Position numbers and translations under genes: made by a program. DNA of 64,000 nucleotides, taken from positions 658,411-722,410 of the forward strand of contig NZ_FOQT01000001.1 in the NCBI RefSeq assembly GCF_900113805.1, in the 5' to 3' direction. The notes beneath the pieces are model-generated. The model saw only the letters and a program-made list of their open reading frames with translations. It made no database searches and was not told the DNA's origin. This document shows, one piece after another, positions 1 to 9,486 of the stretch (position 1 is the first letter of the stretch; the number at the start of each line of letters is the position of its first letter). This DNA is from Halpernia frigidisoli. GTDB taxonomy: Bacteria; Bacteroidota; Bacteroidia; Flavobacteriales; Weeksellaceae.

Positions 1-176
1 ATAATTTTAAAAACTTTTTGTCAACGCAAAGTAATATGAGAATCTATGCAATGGCGCAAAATGTTTTTGTAATCAGCAAATATACAGGAGTAGATCCGGA
101 GGTTTTTAGTGGTATCGACAATGGTTACTATCAGTTACCTCACGTTTATTCATTAGGATTTAATTTTCAATTTTAA
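1..176 (+). CDS. susC: SusC/RagA-type TonB-linked outer membrane protein, C-terminal fragment
   Basis: Only the last 58 codons are inside the window; the gene begins upstream. The frame ends in a short aromatic run, GFNFQF, followed by a stop, the usual beta-signal of a SusC-type 22-strand barrel that inserts in the outer membrane. SusC proteins import oligosaccharides together with a SusD lid lipoprotein, and the next gene, 17 nt downstream, is a SusD. The segment 'VDPEVFSGIDNGYYQLPH' resembles the SusC C-terminus. Substrate cannot be read from the fragment, but the downstream GH97 and GH13 enzymes imply alpha-glucans. Confidence 0.85.
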   Translation, partial: NFKNFLSTQSNMRIYAMAQNVFVISKYTGVDPEVFSGIDNGYYQLPHVYSLGFNFQF

Positions 177-193
177 TTAAAAGTACTTATATA

Positions 194-1792
194 ATGAAAT
201 CAAATAAAATAAAATTTAGAGGTATAGTTACTGCATGTTCTGCAGTGGCCTTGCTTTCGCTTGGTTCTTGTGTGAAAGATCTTGAAAGAGAGCCGATCAC
301 TGATGTAACTTCAGCAAGTGTATTTGCAGATTTTGCAAACTATCCTAATGCCTTGGCTAAACTATATGGCGGTATCGCTGTTGGTGGACAGTCCGGTGGT
401 GATGGAAGTCCTGATGTTGCAGGTATTGACGGAGGTTTTTCCAATTACATGAGACAAATGTACACTATGAATGTACTTACTACTGATGAAGCGGTAATTG
501 CGTGGAATGATGGTACATTACAGACAATGCATAAAATGACCTGGGATTCTTCAAATGAATTTATCGGCGCCATTTATTACCGTATTTTTACTGAGATCGC
601 ATTTTGTAATGAGTTTCTTCGAAATACGACTGATGCAAAATTAGCTTCAAATAATATTTCTGGTGACAATCTTGCAAAAGCGAAAGTAATGCGTGCAGAA
701 GCAAGATTTATTAGAGCACAATCATACGAAAATGCCTTGGATCTTTTTGGAAATGTACCTTTTCTTACAGAAGAAAATTTACCAGGTTCTACGACGCCAC
801 CAGCGGCGATCAAAAGAGCAGATCTTTTTAAATATGTAGAATCAGAACTTATTGCTTGTTCAGCTGAAATGTCTGCACCAAAAACCGGAGACTATGGAAG
901 AGCAAACGCAGGTGCTGCTTATGCGCTTTTAGCAAGACTTTATTTAAATGCAAAAGTTTACACAGGAACTGATAGAAATACAGACTGTATCACTTACTGT
1001 AATAAAGTAATATCTGCAGGTTATTCCTTAAAACCTGTTTATGGACAATTATTTTTAGCAGATAATGATAAAAGTAATAACGAGCAGATTTTTTCTGTAA
1101 ACTATGATGGAATCCGTACACAAACTTATGGTGGGTCAACTTATATGGTGCATGCATCTATCGGAGGTTCAATGCCTGCAAGTCAGTTTGGTGTGAATGG
1201 AGGATGGGGTGGTCTTCGTACTACAAGATCATTCGTAGATCTTTTCCCGGCAAATGGATCTGATAAAAGAGGAAATTTTTACACAGACGGACAAAGTAAA
1301 GAAATCAAAGATTTGTCTACTTTCACGGATGGTTATGCTTTCATTAAATACAAAAATGTTACATCTGCAAACGTACCAGGTTCAGACAATGCTGGAAATT
1401 TTGTTGATACAGATATTCCATTATACCGATTAGCAGATATTTATTTAATGTACGCAGAAGCAACATTAAGAGGTGGAGCAGGTGGAAATGTAGGAACAGC
1501 TTTAGGTTATGTAAATGCATTAAGACAAAGAGCTTACGGAAATGCTTCAGGTAATGTTGCAAGTATTGATCTAAACTTTATACTGGACGAAAGAGCACGT
1601 GAATTAAGCTGGGAATTTACCAGAAGAACAGATTTAATCCGTTTCGGTAAATTTACTACTGCTGCATATCTATGGCCATGGAAAGGTGGTGTTCAGGAAG
1701 GAAAAGCAGTAGAGTCTTACAGAGATTTATTCCCTATTCCAGCTAAAGATATTATCGCAAATTCAAATTTGGTTCAAAACCCAGGCTATTAA
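194..1792 (+). CDS. susD: SusD/RagB family glycan-binding outer membrane lipoprotein
   Basis: A 532-aa lipoprotein expected to sit on the cell surface as the lid of the SusC channel and bind starch or maltodextrin. A signal peptide ends in a lipobox, LSLGSC, with the lipidated Cys at residue 26. The body has SusD/RagB features: a helical TPR-like first half (for example AEARFIRAQSYENALDLFG around 155-175) and a C-terminal half with 'YRLADIYLMYAEA' and 'DERARELSWEFTRRTDLIRFG'. Length is normal for the family (about 500-600 aa). It lies 17 nt after SusC and 19 nt before the SusE-like gene, so one operon is likely. Ligand specificity is inferred from the neighbouring glycosidases. Confidence 0.95.
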   Translation: MKSNKIKFRGIVTACSAVALLSLGSCVKDLEREPITDVTSASVFADFANYPNALAKLYGGIAVGGQSGGDGSPDVAGIDGGFSNYMRQMYTMNVLTTDEAVIAWNDGTLQTMHKMTWDSSNEFIGAIYYRIFTEIAFCNEFLRNTTDAKLASNNISGDNLAKAKVMRAEARFIRAQSYENALDLFGNVPFLTEENLPGSTTPPAAIKRADLFKYVESELIACSAEMSAPKTGDYGRANAGAAYALLARLYLNAKVYTGTDRNTDCITYCNKVISAGYSLKPVYGQLFLADNDKSNNEQIFSVNYDGIRTQTYGGSTYMVHASIGGSMPASQFGVNGGWGGLRTTRSFVDLFPANGSDKRGNFYTDGQSKEIKDLSTFTDGYAFIKYKNVTSANVPGSDNAGNFVDTDIPLYRLADIYLMYAEATLRGGAGGNVGTALGYVNALRQRAYGNASGNVASIDLNFILDERARELSWEFTRRTDLIRFGKFTTAAYLWPWKGGVQEGKAVESYRDLFPIPAKDIIANSNLVQNPGY

Positions 1793-1811
1793 AAATAAAA
1801 CTCAAAATAAT

Positions 1812-2843
1812 ATGAAAAATATTTTAAAATTTAGTTTTGTTGCATTGATCAGTTTCTTACTTTTCTCCTGCACGAAAAACGAAGATTTGGCAATGTTGAC
1901 AACAACTACGCCTGGATCTTTAACAAGCAGTAAATCTGCAATAGTTCTAACTAAAGAAACTGCCGCAACTAATGCAGTAACTTTTAAATGGACTAATCCT
2001 AATGCTGGAACTTCAGTTGCTTATACTAATCAATTGCAGTTTGCTGTAAAAGGAACTAATTTTGCAAATCCAAAAACTGTTGATTTAGATAAAGGCGTAA
2101 ATACTGTATCTTATAATGTGCAGGATTTTAACGCCGTAATGCTAAATTTAGGTTTGCCTTTAGATGGTACAAAAACAGATGTAGAAGCAAGAATTAAATC
2201 TACCGTTTATTCATTAGACGGTTCTGCTACTTCATTACCAGCTCCAACTTTTTCTCCGGCTATTAATTTAACAGTCACACCTTATGCTTTGATATCTTAC
2301 CTTTATGCAGTTGGTGCATTTCAAGGTTGGAATATCGGTGCTGCACAGCCTTTGGTTTCTGCAACCAGTAATGGTGTTTATGTAGGTTACTTAAAATTCA
2401 CTGATGCAAATTCAGAATTTTTAGTAGTTCCTGTTTTAGGAAGCTATGACAATAAGTTTGGTTCAAATGATAATGTTCATTTGATTAAAAACGGAGGTGA
2501 TAATTTAAAAGCAGTAAATGCTGGTTACCAAAAAATAACGGTTGATACCAATCTTCTTACTTTCGGTCTTGCACCTTATGCAATGGGAATTGCAGGAAGT
2601 GGAACTCCTGGAGGATGGGATGAAAACGCAGCTGATATTCCGATGGCTTATAATTTTACTACTCAAAAATGGACAGCAACCGCAACTTTTAATGCGGGAG
2701 AAATTAAATTCAGAACTAACAGAAAATGGACTGAAAACTATGGTGGTTCAAACGGTACTATTTCTGGCGATAACATTGCAGTTACAGCAGGATTACATAC
2801 TGTGACACTTGATTTAGTTAATCAAAAATATACTGTTAATTAA
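1812..2843 (+). CDS. SusE/SusF-like starch-binding outer membrane lipoprotein
   Basis: A 343-aa lipoprotein with a signal peptide and lipobox (FLLFSC, Cys 20). Residues about 25-150 look like the Ig-like SusE N-terminal domain. Two repeated modules follow, each with a conserved Trp-rich start: 'YAVGAFQGWNIG' near 165 and 'YAMGIAGSGTPGGWDE' near 257. This is the arrangement of SusE/SusF starch-binding domains. SusE and SusF hold starch at the cell surface and have no catalytic activity. It is co-directional with SusD and is followed by a terminator, so it closes the susCDE transcription unit. Whether it matches SusE or SusF better cannot be decided by eye. Confidence 0.85.
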   Translation: MKNILKFSFVALISFLLFSCTKNEDLAMLTTTTPGSLTSSKSAIVLTKETAATNAVTFKWTNPNAGTSVAYTNQLQFAVKGTNFANPKTVDLDKGVNTVSYNVQDFNAVMLNLGLPLDGTKTDVEARIKSTVYSLDGSATSLPAPTFSPAINLTVTPYALISYLYAVGAFQGWNIGAAQPLVSATSNGVYVGYLKFTDANSEFLVVPVLGSYDNKFGSNDNVHLIKNGGDNLKAVNAGYQKITVDTNLLTFGLAPYAMGIAGSGTPGGWDENAADIPMAYNFTTQKWTATATFNAGEIKFRTNRKWTENYGGSNGTISGDNIAVTAGLHTVTLDLVNQKYTVN

Positions 2844-2865
2844 AATATTGACTATATTTTAACAT

Positions 2866-2898
2866 AAAACTGTTGCTTTTCAGCAGCAGTTTTTTTAT
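2866..2898 (+). terminator. Rho-independent terminator after the SusE-like gene
   Basis: AAACTGTTGC and GCAGCAGTTT form a 10-bp stem with one G-U pair around a short loop, followed by a run of seven T. It separates susCDE from the GH97 gene. Confidence 0.8.
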
Positions 2899-2923
2899 TT
2901 TTAAACATTAACAAAAAACTTTT

Positions 2924-5080
2924 ATGAAAATATTTAAAATAAGTGGCTTAGCCCTAATTCTTGCAGGCTTTTCTTTGAGCGCTCAGTCCTTAAAATCCCC
3001 CGATGGAAAATTCGAAATGGATTTTAATTTAAAAAGTGGAGTTGCTTACTACAATTTAAAACTAAATAATAAAATTGTTGTAGAAGATTCAAAATTAGGA
3101 CTTGAATTACTCAAAGATGGCGATATTCAGTTTGCTTCAGAATTGGAAAGCAAAAATAACCCGGGCAAAAATCTAAATTCAGGATTTGTAAAAACAGACG
3201 AAAAAAGAGATTCAAAAAACGAAACCTGGCAACCGGTTTTAGGAGAGAAAAAAAATTATATTAATAATTATAATGAATTGGCTGTTACTTTAAATCAAAC
3301 CGCAAACGACCGAAGCATTGTTATCAAATTTCGATTATTTAATGATGGACTTGGTTTTAGATATGAATTTCCACAGCAGAAAAATTTAAATTATTTTGTC
3401 ATTAAAGAAGAAGATTCCGAAATTAATTTTCCTACAGACATGAAAGCGTGGTGGCTTGCCGGAGATTATGATTCTGAGGAATACCAAACGCAAACTTCTA
3501 ATATTTCAGAAATTCCAAAACTTTGGCCAACAAGTTATGACGGTAATGCGTCGCAAGCATTAATTAAAAATGGCGTTCAGATGCCTTTAATGCTAAAAAA
3601 AGAAGGTAAAGAACCATTATATATTAATCTTTCAGAAGCAGCATTAATTAATTATTCCGCTGCCAATTTAGAAGTTGACGCAAAAGAATTTAGTTTTAAA
3701 ACGCATTTAACACCCGATGCGCAGGGAGCGAAAGGTTATATTCAAACACCTTCCGTTACGCCTTGGCGAACAATTATTGTCTCTCCAAAAGCCGAAGAAG
3801 TCCTGGCTTCAAAAATGATTTTTAACTTAAATGAACCCACAAGACTAAAAGACACTTCCTGGATTCATCCAACCAAATTCATGGGCGTTTGGTGGGAAAT
3901 GATCATCGGGAAATCAAACTGGTCTTATTCAACTGCCGTAAATGTTCACATTGGTGAAACAGATTTTACGAAATTAACACCAAATGGAAAACACGCCGCA
4001 AACAATGATAAAGTAAAACAATACATCGATTTTGCTGCGAAAAATGGTTTTGATGCCATTCTTGTAGAAGGTTGGAATACCGGTTGGGAAGATTGGTTTG
4101 GTCACAGCAAAGAATTTGTTTTCGATTTCATCACACCTTATCCGGATTTTGATTTGCCAATGTTAAATGATTACGCACATGGAAAAGGCATAAAAATCAT
4201 TATGCACCACGAAACCTCAGGATCTGCTGCAAATTATGAAAGATGGGCGCCCAAAGCATTCGATTTAATGAACAAATACGGTTATGATGCTGTCAAAACA
4301 GGTTACGTTGGAAATATCATTCCGCGTGGCGAGCACCATTATTCTCAATGGACAATCAATCATTACCAAAGAATTGTAGATCTTGCCGCAGAACATAAAA
4401 TTATGATCGATTCCCACGAATCAATTCGTCCGACAGGTTTAAACAGAACTTATCCAAACTGGATCGCTGCGGAAGCTGCGCGTGGAACTGAATTTGAGGC
4501 ATTTGGCGGAAATAATCCCGATCACCAAACCATTTTACCTTTTACCAGATACATGGGTGGACCGATGGATTACACGCCCGGAATTTTTCAAACAAAACTG
4601 GATTATTACTTTCCCGGAGACAAACGTTTTGTGAAAACTACTTTGGCAAAACAGTTGGCTCTGTACGTTGTGATGTATTCACCCTTACAAATGGCTGCCG
4701 ATTTACCGGAAAATTATGAAAGACACATGGACGCTTTTCAGTTCATCAAAGACGTCGCATTAGATTGGGATGATTCGAAAATTTTGTTCGCAGAACCAGG
4801 CGATTATATTCACACCGCAAGAAAAGCAAAAGGCACCGACAATTGGTTCGTAGGCGGAATTACCGATGAAAACGCAAGAGATTACACCATCGATTTTTCA
4901 TTTTTAGATCCAAATAAAAAATACGAAGCAACCGTTTACGAAGATGGAAAAGACGCAGATTACATTAATACTCCGCAATCTTACCACATTTATAAAAAAA
5001 TAATTACCAGCAGAACAAAATTGCCAATGCATCTTGTAAGAAGCGGTGGTTACGCGATTTCTGTGAAACCATTTAAATAA
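2924..5080 (+). CDS. susB: Glycoside hydrolase family 97 alpha-glucosidase (SusB type)
   Basis: A 718-aa exported enzyme with a signal peptide ending near LSAQS (about residue 21), so a periplasmic location is likely. GH97 order is visible: an N-terminal beta-super-sandwich (about 25-290), a (beta/alpha)8 barrel (about 300-600, with 'WWEMIIGKSNWSY' and 'EGWNTGWEDW') and a C-terminal beta domain. Three acidic residues stand where the inverting Bacteroides SusB has its catalytic set: Glu430 in IIMHHETSG, Glu499 in IDSHE and Glu523 in RGTEFEAFGG. The offset from SusB Glu439, Glu508 and Glu532 is a constant nine residues. This favours the inverting alpha-glucosidase branch over the retaining alpha-galactosidase branch, which uses an Asp nucleophile. 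It would release glucose from imported maltodextrins. Confidence 0.95.
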   Translation: MKIFKISGLALILAGFSLSAQSLKSPDGKFEMDFNLKSGVAYYNLKLNNKIVVEDSKLGLELLKDGDIQFASELESKNNPGKNLNSGFVKTDEKRDSKNETWQPVLGEKKNYINNYNELAVTLNQTANDRSIVIKFRLFNDGLGFRYEFPQQKNLNYFVIKEEDSEINFPTDMKAWWLAGDYDSEEYQTQTSNISEIPKLWPTSYDGNASQALIKNGVQMPLMLKKEGKEPLYINLSEAALINYSAANLEVDAKEFSFKTHLTPDAQGAKGYIQTPSVTPWRTIIVSPKAEEVLASKMIFNLNEPTRLKDTSWIHPTKFMGVWWEMIIGKSNWSYSTAVNVHIGETDFTKLTPNGKHAANNDKVKQYIDFAAKNGFDAILVEGWNTGWEDWFGHSKEFVFDFITPYPDFDLPMLNDYAHGKGIKIIMHHETSGSAANYERWAPKAFDLMNKYGYDAVKTGYVGNIIPRGEHHYSQWTINHYQRIVDLAAEHKIMIDSHESIRPTGLNRTYPNWIAAEAARGTEFEAFGGNNPDHQTILPFTRYMGGPMDYTPGIFQTKLDYYFPGDKRFVKTTLAKQLALYVVMYSPLQMAADLPENYERHMDAFQFIKDVALDWDDSKILFAEPGDYIHTARKAKGTDNWFVGGITDENARDYTIDFSFLDPNKKYEATVYEDGKDADYINTPQSYHIYKKIITSRTKLPMHLVRSGGYAISVKPFK

Positions 5081-5090
5081 AAACTAATAC

Positions 5091-5140
5091 ACTTTGTCGA
5101 TGTTTTAAAGCGCAGAATCTTACTTTGACAAAGTTTTTTT
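5091..5140 (+). terminator. Terminator after susB
   Basis: ACTTTGTC at 5091-5098 pairs with GACAAAGT at 5127-5134, enclosing an AT-rich internal segment, and is followed by seven T. The loop is long, so strength is uncertain. Confidence 0.55.
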
Positions 5141-5159
5141 AATTTATTAAATTAATCTC

Positions 5160-5456
5160 ATGGATTTTTATTTTGCTATTTTAGAATTTATTGTTTTCCT
5201 CGCATTTTCATTATGGGTATTAAAAATATTTAAGAAAGATAATTATTTTTATCTAAAATTTTTCGGCTATATCATTCTTAGTTTTTTATTTATGCTTACT
5301 TCTCCAGAATTAATGAGGGAATTAAATGTAAAAAATTATTTTTTTGAAAATCCTTTAGTCTTAATAGTCGGACCTATATATTGGTTAATATTTTTGATAG
5401 TAATTATTTATGGTATAATTAGAAAAATTAAGTTTATTAAAAAGTCAAAAATATAA
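5160..5456 (+). CDS. Small hypothetical integral membrane protein
   Basis: A 98-aa protein not recognised as any family. Three hydrophobic segments are visible, at about residues 3-22, 29-46 and 66-88, with a basic tail (RKIKFIKKSKI), so it is probably an inner-membrane protein with a cytoplasmic C-terminus. It lies between susB and the GH13 gene and its stop is 1 nt before the amylase ATG, so it may be translationally coupled to that gene. It is not a known Sus component. Codon use is AT-rich like its neighbours. Confidence 0.6.
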   Translation: MDFYFAILEFIVFLAFSLWVLKIFKKDNYFYLKFFGYIILSFLFMLTSPELMRELNVKNYFFENPLVLIVGPIYWLIFLIVIIYGIIRKIKFIKKSKI

Positions 5457-5457
5457 A

Positions 5458-7326
5458 ATGAAAAAATTCCTTCTATTTCTCATCCTAATTTCCACATTCT
5501 CTTTTGCCCAAAAAACATTAGATAGAGTAGAACCGCCATTTTGGTGGCACGATATGAAAAACCCAGAAGTGCAAATTTTGCTTTACGGAAAAGACATTGC
5601 CACGAAAAATATCGAACTTTCCGACGGTATAAAAATCGAAAAATTAGAAAAAGTTGAAAACCCAAATTATGTTTTTTTAACTTTAAATACATCCGAAATA
5701 AAATCAGATCAATTTAAGATCAATGTTCTCGAATGCAAAAAAAATGTCGGTAATTACAACTATCAATTAAAAAACAGGAAATCAAATTCAGCCGACAGAA
5801 AATCTTACACTTCTTCGGATGTTGTCTATTTAATTATGCCCGACAGATTTGCAAACGGTGATGAAAAAAATGACTCCAGACCAGAATTGATAGAAAGGGT
5901 CAACCGGGCGGCACCAAACGGTCGTCATGGTGGCGATTTGCAGGGAATTATTAATCATTTGGATTACTTAAAAAAATTAGGCGTAACCTCGCTTTGGCTT
6001 ACTCCCGTCAATGAAGATAACGAAAAAAGCTACAGTTATCACGGTTATGCCCAAACTGATCTATACAAAATTGACGGCAGATATGGAACCAATGAACAAT
6101 ACTCAAAACTATCTGCGGAATTAAAATCCCGGGATATGAAACTCATTCAGGACGTGGTAACCAACCATTGGGGAATTTCAGATTGGATTATTCAGGATTT
6201 ACCGTCAAAAGACTGGATCCATCAATTTACAAAAGGTGAAGGAAAATATGGTTTCAAAAGATCAAACTATCAAACCAGTACGCAATTCGACACCAATGCC
6301 TCAGATATTGATAAAAAAACTGCGTTGGATGGTTGGTTTGATACCACAATGCCGGATTTAAATCAATCAAATCCATTTGTTTTAAATTATCTGACTCAGA
6401 ATTCAATTTGGTGGATAGAATCTGCGGATTTAGACGGTTTGCGTGTAGATACTTATCCATTTAATGATAAAGAAACTCTTGCAAAATGGGGGAAATCTAT
6501 CACGGACGAATATCCGAATTTTAATATTGTAGGTGAAACATGGATGCAAACGCCGCCGGAAATTGCGTTTTGGCAGAAAAATTCTAAAATCGGGGACATA
6601 GAAAATTTTAATTCGAATCTTCCTTCAGTAATGGATTTTAGTTTATTTTTCACAATGCCAAAAGCGTTCGATGTTAAAGATACTTCTAATAAAAGTATGT
6701 TAAAATTATACGAATCCTTCTCAAACGATTTTCTTTATCCAGACATTAATAATCTTCTTGTCTTTTTTGAAAACCATGATACCAATCGCTGGAATGAGAT
6801 TTTTAATGGCGATATCAGATATTATAAAATGGCAATGGGTTTAATTTCAACAGTTCGTGGGATTCCACAGATTTATTATGGTTCAGAACTTGGAATGCGG
6901 GGCAACAAAGACAAATTGGGCGATTCAGATATTCGCCGTGATTTTCCGGGAGGTTGGAAAAATGACAAACAAAATGCCTTTGATCCTAAAACACAAACTG
7001 CTTCTCAAAAGGATTTTTACGATTTCACCTCAAAACTATTAAACTGGAGAAAGGATGAAACTGTTATTCACACTGGAAAGACCAAACATTATGTACCGGA
7101 AAATAACGTTTACGTTTATTTTAGATATGATGCAGAAAATGCTGTAATGGTCGTCATTAATAATAATGAAAAAGCTCAAAATTTAGATTTAGATCGTTTT
7201 GCAGAATCACTTCAAAATTATTCAGCTGGTAAAGATGCAATTACCGATAAATCCTATCAATTATCGCCAAATTCAAAATTAAATATTGAGCCAAAATCAA
7301 TTTTAATTTTAGATTTAAAAAAGTAA
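5458..7326 (+). CDS. GH13 alpha-amylase / neopullulanase-like maltodextrin hydrolase (SusA-like)
   Basis: A 622-aa exported glycosidase with a signal peptide ending at TFSFAQ (residue 18). An N-terminal Ig-like neopullulanase/cyclomaltodextrinase domain (about 20-105) precedes the GH13 barrel. The catalytic triad is readable: nucleophile Asp331 in DGLRVD, acid/base Glu360 in VGETWM and Asp441 in FFENHDTNR. 'DVVTNHWG' is conserved region I. A C-terminal beta domain ends the protein. SusA-type enzymes act in the periplasm on cyclic and linear maltodextrins admitted by SusCD, giving products that GH97 trims to glucose. It heads a compact run with the NTF2-like gene (36 nt) and the MFS transporter. 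Exact product specificity cannot be decided from sequence. Confidence 0.93.
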   Translation: MKKFLLFLILISTFSFAQKTLDRVEPPFWWHDMKNPEVQILLYGKDIATKNIELSDGIKIEKLEKVENPNYVFLTLNTSEIKSDQFKINVLECKKNVGNYNYQLKNRKSNSADRKSYTSSDVVYLIMPDRFANGDEKNDSRPELIERVNRAAPNGRHGGDLQGIINHLDYLKKLGVTSLWLTPVNEDNEKSYSYHGYAQTDLYKIDGRYGTNEQYSKLSAELKSRDMKLIQDVVTNHWGISDWIIQDLPSKDWIHQFTKGEGKYGFKRSNYQTSTQFDTNASDIDKKTALDGWFDTTMPDLNQSNPFVLNYLTQNSIWWIESADLDGLRVDTYPFNDKETLAKWGKSITDEYPNFNIVGETWMQTPPEIAFWQKNSKIGDIENFNSNLPSVMDFSLFFTMPKAFDVKDTSNKSMLKLYESFSNDFLYPDINNLLVFFENHDTNRWNEIFNGDIRYYKMAMGLISTVRGIPQIYYGSELGMRGNKDKLGDSDIRRDFPGGWKNDKQNAFDPKTQTASQKDFYDFTSKLLNWRKDETVIHTGKTKHYVPENNVYVYFRYDAENAVMVVINNNEKAQNLDLDRFAESLQNYSAGKDAITDKSYQLSPNSKLNIEPKSILILDLKK

Positions 7327-7362
7327 ACGAAAATTTAATTATATTTAATAAAAGTTTTCTAA

Positions 7363-7884
7363 ATGACTAAAAAAACGCTCTTATTTTTCATCATAATTTT
7401 CACCAGTTTTGGTATTAAATCTTTTGCACAAAAGGAAAAATTGAATGAAAAAATCGAAACTAAAAATATTGTAGAAATGTTAGATGGTTTTAATAAAGCC
7501 GCAGGTTCAGCAGATTTTAAAAAGTATTTCGACTATTATGATGCAGATTCTTATTTCATGGGAACGGACGCTACAGAACGTTGGAATAAAAAAGAATTTA
7601 TGGTTTGGGCAAAACCATTTTTCGATAAAGGAAAAGCCTGGAATTTCACCGCAATCAAAAGAAATATTTATTTTTCACCGAACGGAAAAATGGCTTGGTT
7701 TGATGAACTTTTAAGCACTCAAATGAAAATTTGCCGTGGATCTGGTGTTTTAGAAAAAACAAAATCTGGCTGGAAAGTAAAGCAATATGTTCTCTCCATT
7801 ACCATTCCAAATTCGCTGTCAGAAGATATTACAATTTTAAAAGCACCGATAGAAGACAGTTTAATAGAAAAATTAACAAAATAA
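7363..7884 (+). CDS. Exported NTF2-like (SnoaL/DUF4440 type) protein
   Basis: A 173-aa protein with a signal peptide (cleavage near SFAQ, residue 22). The remainder has the pattern of the NTF2/SnoaL fold: an initial helix (MLDGFNKAAGSADFKKYFDYY), then 'FMGTDATERWNKKEF', and a strand-rich second half with 'VLEKTKSGWKVKQYVLS'. Such proteins are usually small-ligand-binding or stress-linked with unknown substrate. It lies between the GH13 enzyme and the sugar transporter, with a 3-nt gap to the transporter, so it is co-transcribed with alpha-glucan use. Its role there is not established. Confidence 0.75.
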   Translation: MTKKTLLFFIIIFTSFGIKSFAQKEKLNEKIETKNIVEMLDGFNKAAGSADFKKYFDYYDADSYFMGTDATERWNKKEFMVWAKPFFDKGKAWNFTAIKRNIYFSPNGKMAWFDELLSTQMKICRGSGVLEKTKSGWKVKQYVLSITIPNSLSEDITILKAPIEDSLIEKLTK

Positions 7885-7887
7885 AAA

Positions 7888-9297
7888 ATGATTTCAAATC
7901 AAAAAAATACAGTTTTTACCAAGAGAATAAAACCAAATCTCTCGATTCCACAAATCATAAATATGAGCATGGGATTTTTAGGAATTCAAATGGCATTCGG
8001 ATTACAGAATGGAAACGCAAGTAGAATTCTTGCAAATTTGGGAGCAAATGTTGACCAATTATCCTGGTTTTGGCTGGTTGCACCAGTTACGGGTCTAATT
8101 GTTCAACCAATTATTGGTCATATGGGCGATAATACCTGGAGTCCACTTGGACGGAGAAAACCTTATTTTCTAATTGGAGCGATTCTTTGTGCGGTCGGTT
8201 TGGTTTTCCTGCCAAATGCTGCTTCTGTTAATGCGATGATTGGCGCAAGTGTTTTACTTTTAGCCGTTATTTTCCTCGCAATGATGGATCTTTCCGTTAA
8301 TATTGCAATGGAACCTTTTCGCGCTTTGGTTGGTGATATGTTACCTAAACATCAAGGAACAATTGGTTTTTCTGTGCAAACTATTTTGATAGGAATTGGA
8401 GCTGTGATTGGTTCAGAAATGCCAAATTGGTTGACAAAACTGGGAGTTTCAAATGTCGCGCCCGAAGGTTTTGTAGCCGATAACGTTATTTATGCTTTTT
8501 ATGTTGGCGCAGGAGTTTTAATGATTTCCATTTTATACACCATTTTTACGACAAAAGAATATTCCCCAAGAGAATTTGCAGAATTTGCAGGAGATGAAAG
8601 TATTGCAGAACCATCAAAATTTTCTGAAATGTTTAAGGATTTTGCGAAGATCCCGCCATTAATGAAAAAACTGGGAATTGTACAGTTCTTTTCCTGGTTC
8701 GCACTTTTCACCATGTGGGTCTTTACTACAACTGCCTTAGCAACCCACACTTTTGGATTGTCTCCTGAAGATACAAAATCACTGGAATTTAATAAAGCAG
8801 GTGATTTAACAGGGCATTTATTTGGACTTTATAATCTATTTGCAATTCCTTTCGCATTTTTATTAACACCAATTGCCAAACTTATTGGTAAGAAGCAAAC
8901 GCACGCTTTGGCTTTATTTTGTGGTGGTTTAGGTTTAATTTCCATGTTTTTTATTAAAGATTCCGGGATGCTTTGGATTTCTATGGTCGGTCTTGGTTTC
9001 GCCTGGGCAAGTATTTTAGCGATGCCTTATGCCATGTTAATTGATGCAATTCCTACAAGAAAGATGGGCGTTTATATGGGAATATTTAATTTCTTTATTG
9101 TTATTCCACAAATCATTAATGGTATTTTTGGTGGACCAATTGTGAAAAACTTATTCGGAAATATGGCAATGGATTACGTTGTAGTTGGTGGAGTTTGTAT
9201 GCTCATTGCCTCGGCGATCACAATGTTTTTGATTCAAAATGATGAGAATGAATCGACAAAAGAATTGCAGGAAGAAATTCAGCAGATTCATTTTTAA
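7888..9297 (+). CDS. MFS sugar transporter, SLC45/GPH type (probable maltose or glucose uptake)
   Basis: A 469-aa, about 12-helix inner-membrane transporter. The loop 'GDNTWSPLGRRKPYF' after the second helix is the hallmark of SLC45/GPH-type sugar symporters, and a duplicated half begins near residue 250. A charged central loop (about 225-260) separates the halves. It ends the alpha-glucan locus, so its likely cargo is maltose, maltodextrin or the glucose released by the periplasmic enzymes. The start lies 3 nt after the previous stop, and a strong terminator follows. Substrate is inferred from context. Confidence 0.88.
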   Translation: MISNQKNTVFTKRIKPNLSIPQIINMSMGFLGIQMAFGLQNGNASRILANLGANVDQLSWFWLVAPVTGLIVQPIIGHMGDNTWSPLGRRKPYFLIGAILCAVGLVFLPNAASVNAMIGASVLLLAVIFLAMMDLSVNIAMEPFRALVGDMLPKHQGTIGFSVQTILIGIGAVIGSEMPNWLTKLGVSNVAPEGFVADNVIYAFYVGAGVLMISILYTIFTTKEYSPREFAEFAGDESIAEPSKFSEMFKDFAKIPPLMKKLGIVQFFSWFALFTMWVFTTTALATHTFGLSPEDTKSLEFNKAGDLTGHLFGLYNLFAIPFAFLLTPIAKLIGKKQTHALALFCGGLGLISMFFIKDSGMLWISMVGLGFAWASILAMPYAMLIDAIPTRKMGVYMGIFNFFIVIPQIINGIFGGPIVKNLFGNMAMDYVVVGGVCMLIASAITMFLIQNDENESTKELQEEIQQIHF

Positions 9298-9316
9298 AAA
9301 AAGCTTAAATAATTTT

Positions 9317-9350
9317 AAAGTCCTGATTTTTCGTCAGGACTTTTTTTTTT
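9317..9350 (+). terminator. Strong terminator ending the alpha-glucan locus
   Basis: AAAGTCCTGA and TCAGGACTTT form a perfect 10-bp stem with a 7-nt loop, followed by a long T-run. Confidence 0.92.
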
Positions 9351-9486
9351 GAAATGAGTTTTAAGAATTAATTTTTGTTTTAAATAAGTGATTTTTTTCA
9401 TACGATAATTGAATGGTTTCTTACCTTATGTCAACAATAAGTCGTTTTTTTTATTATAATTTTACAATTATAAAATACTAAAAATC

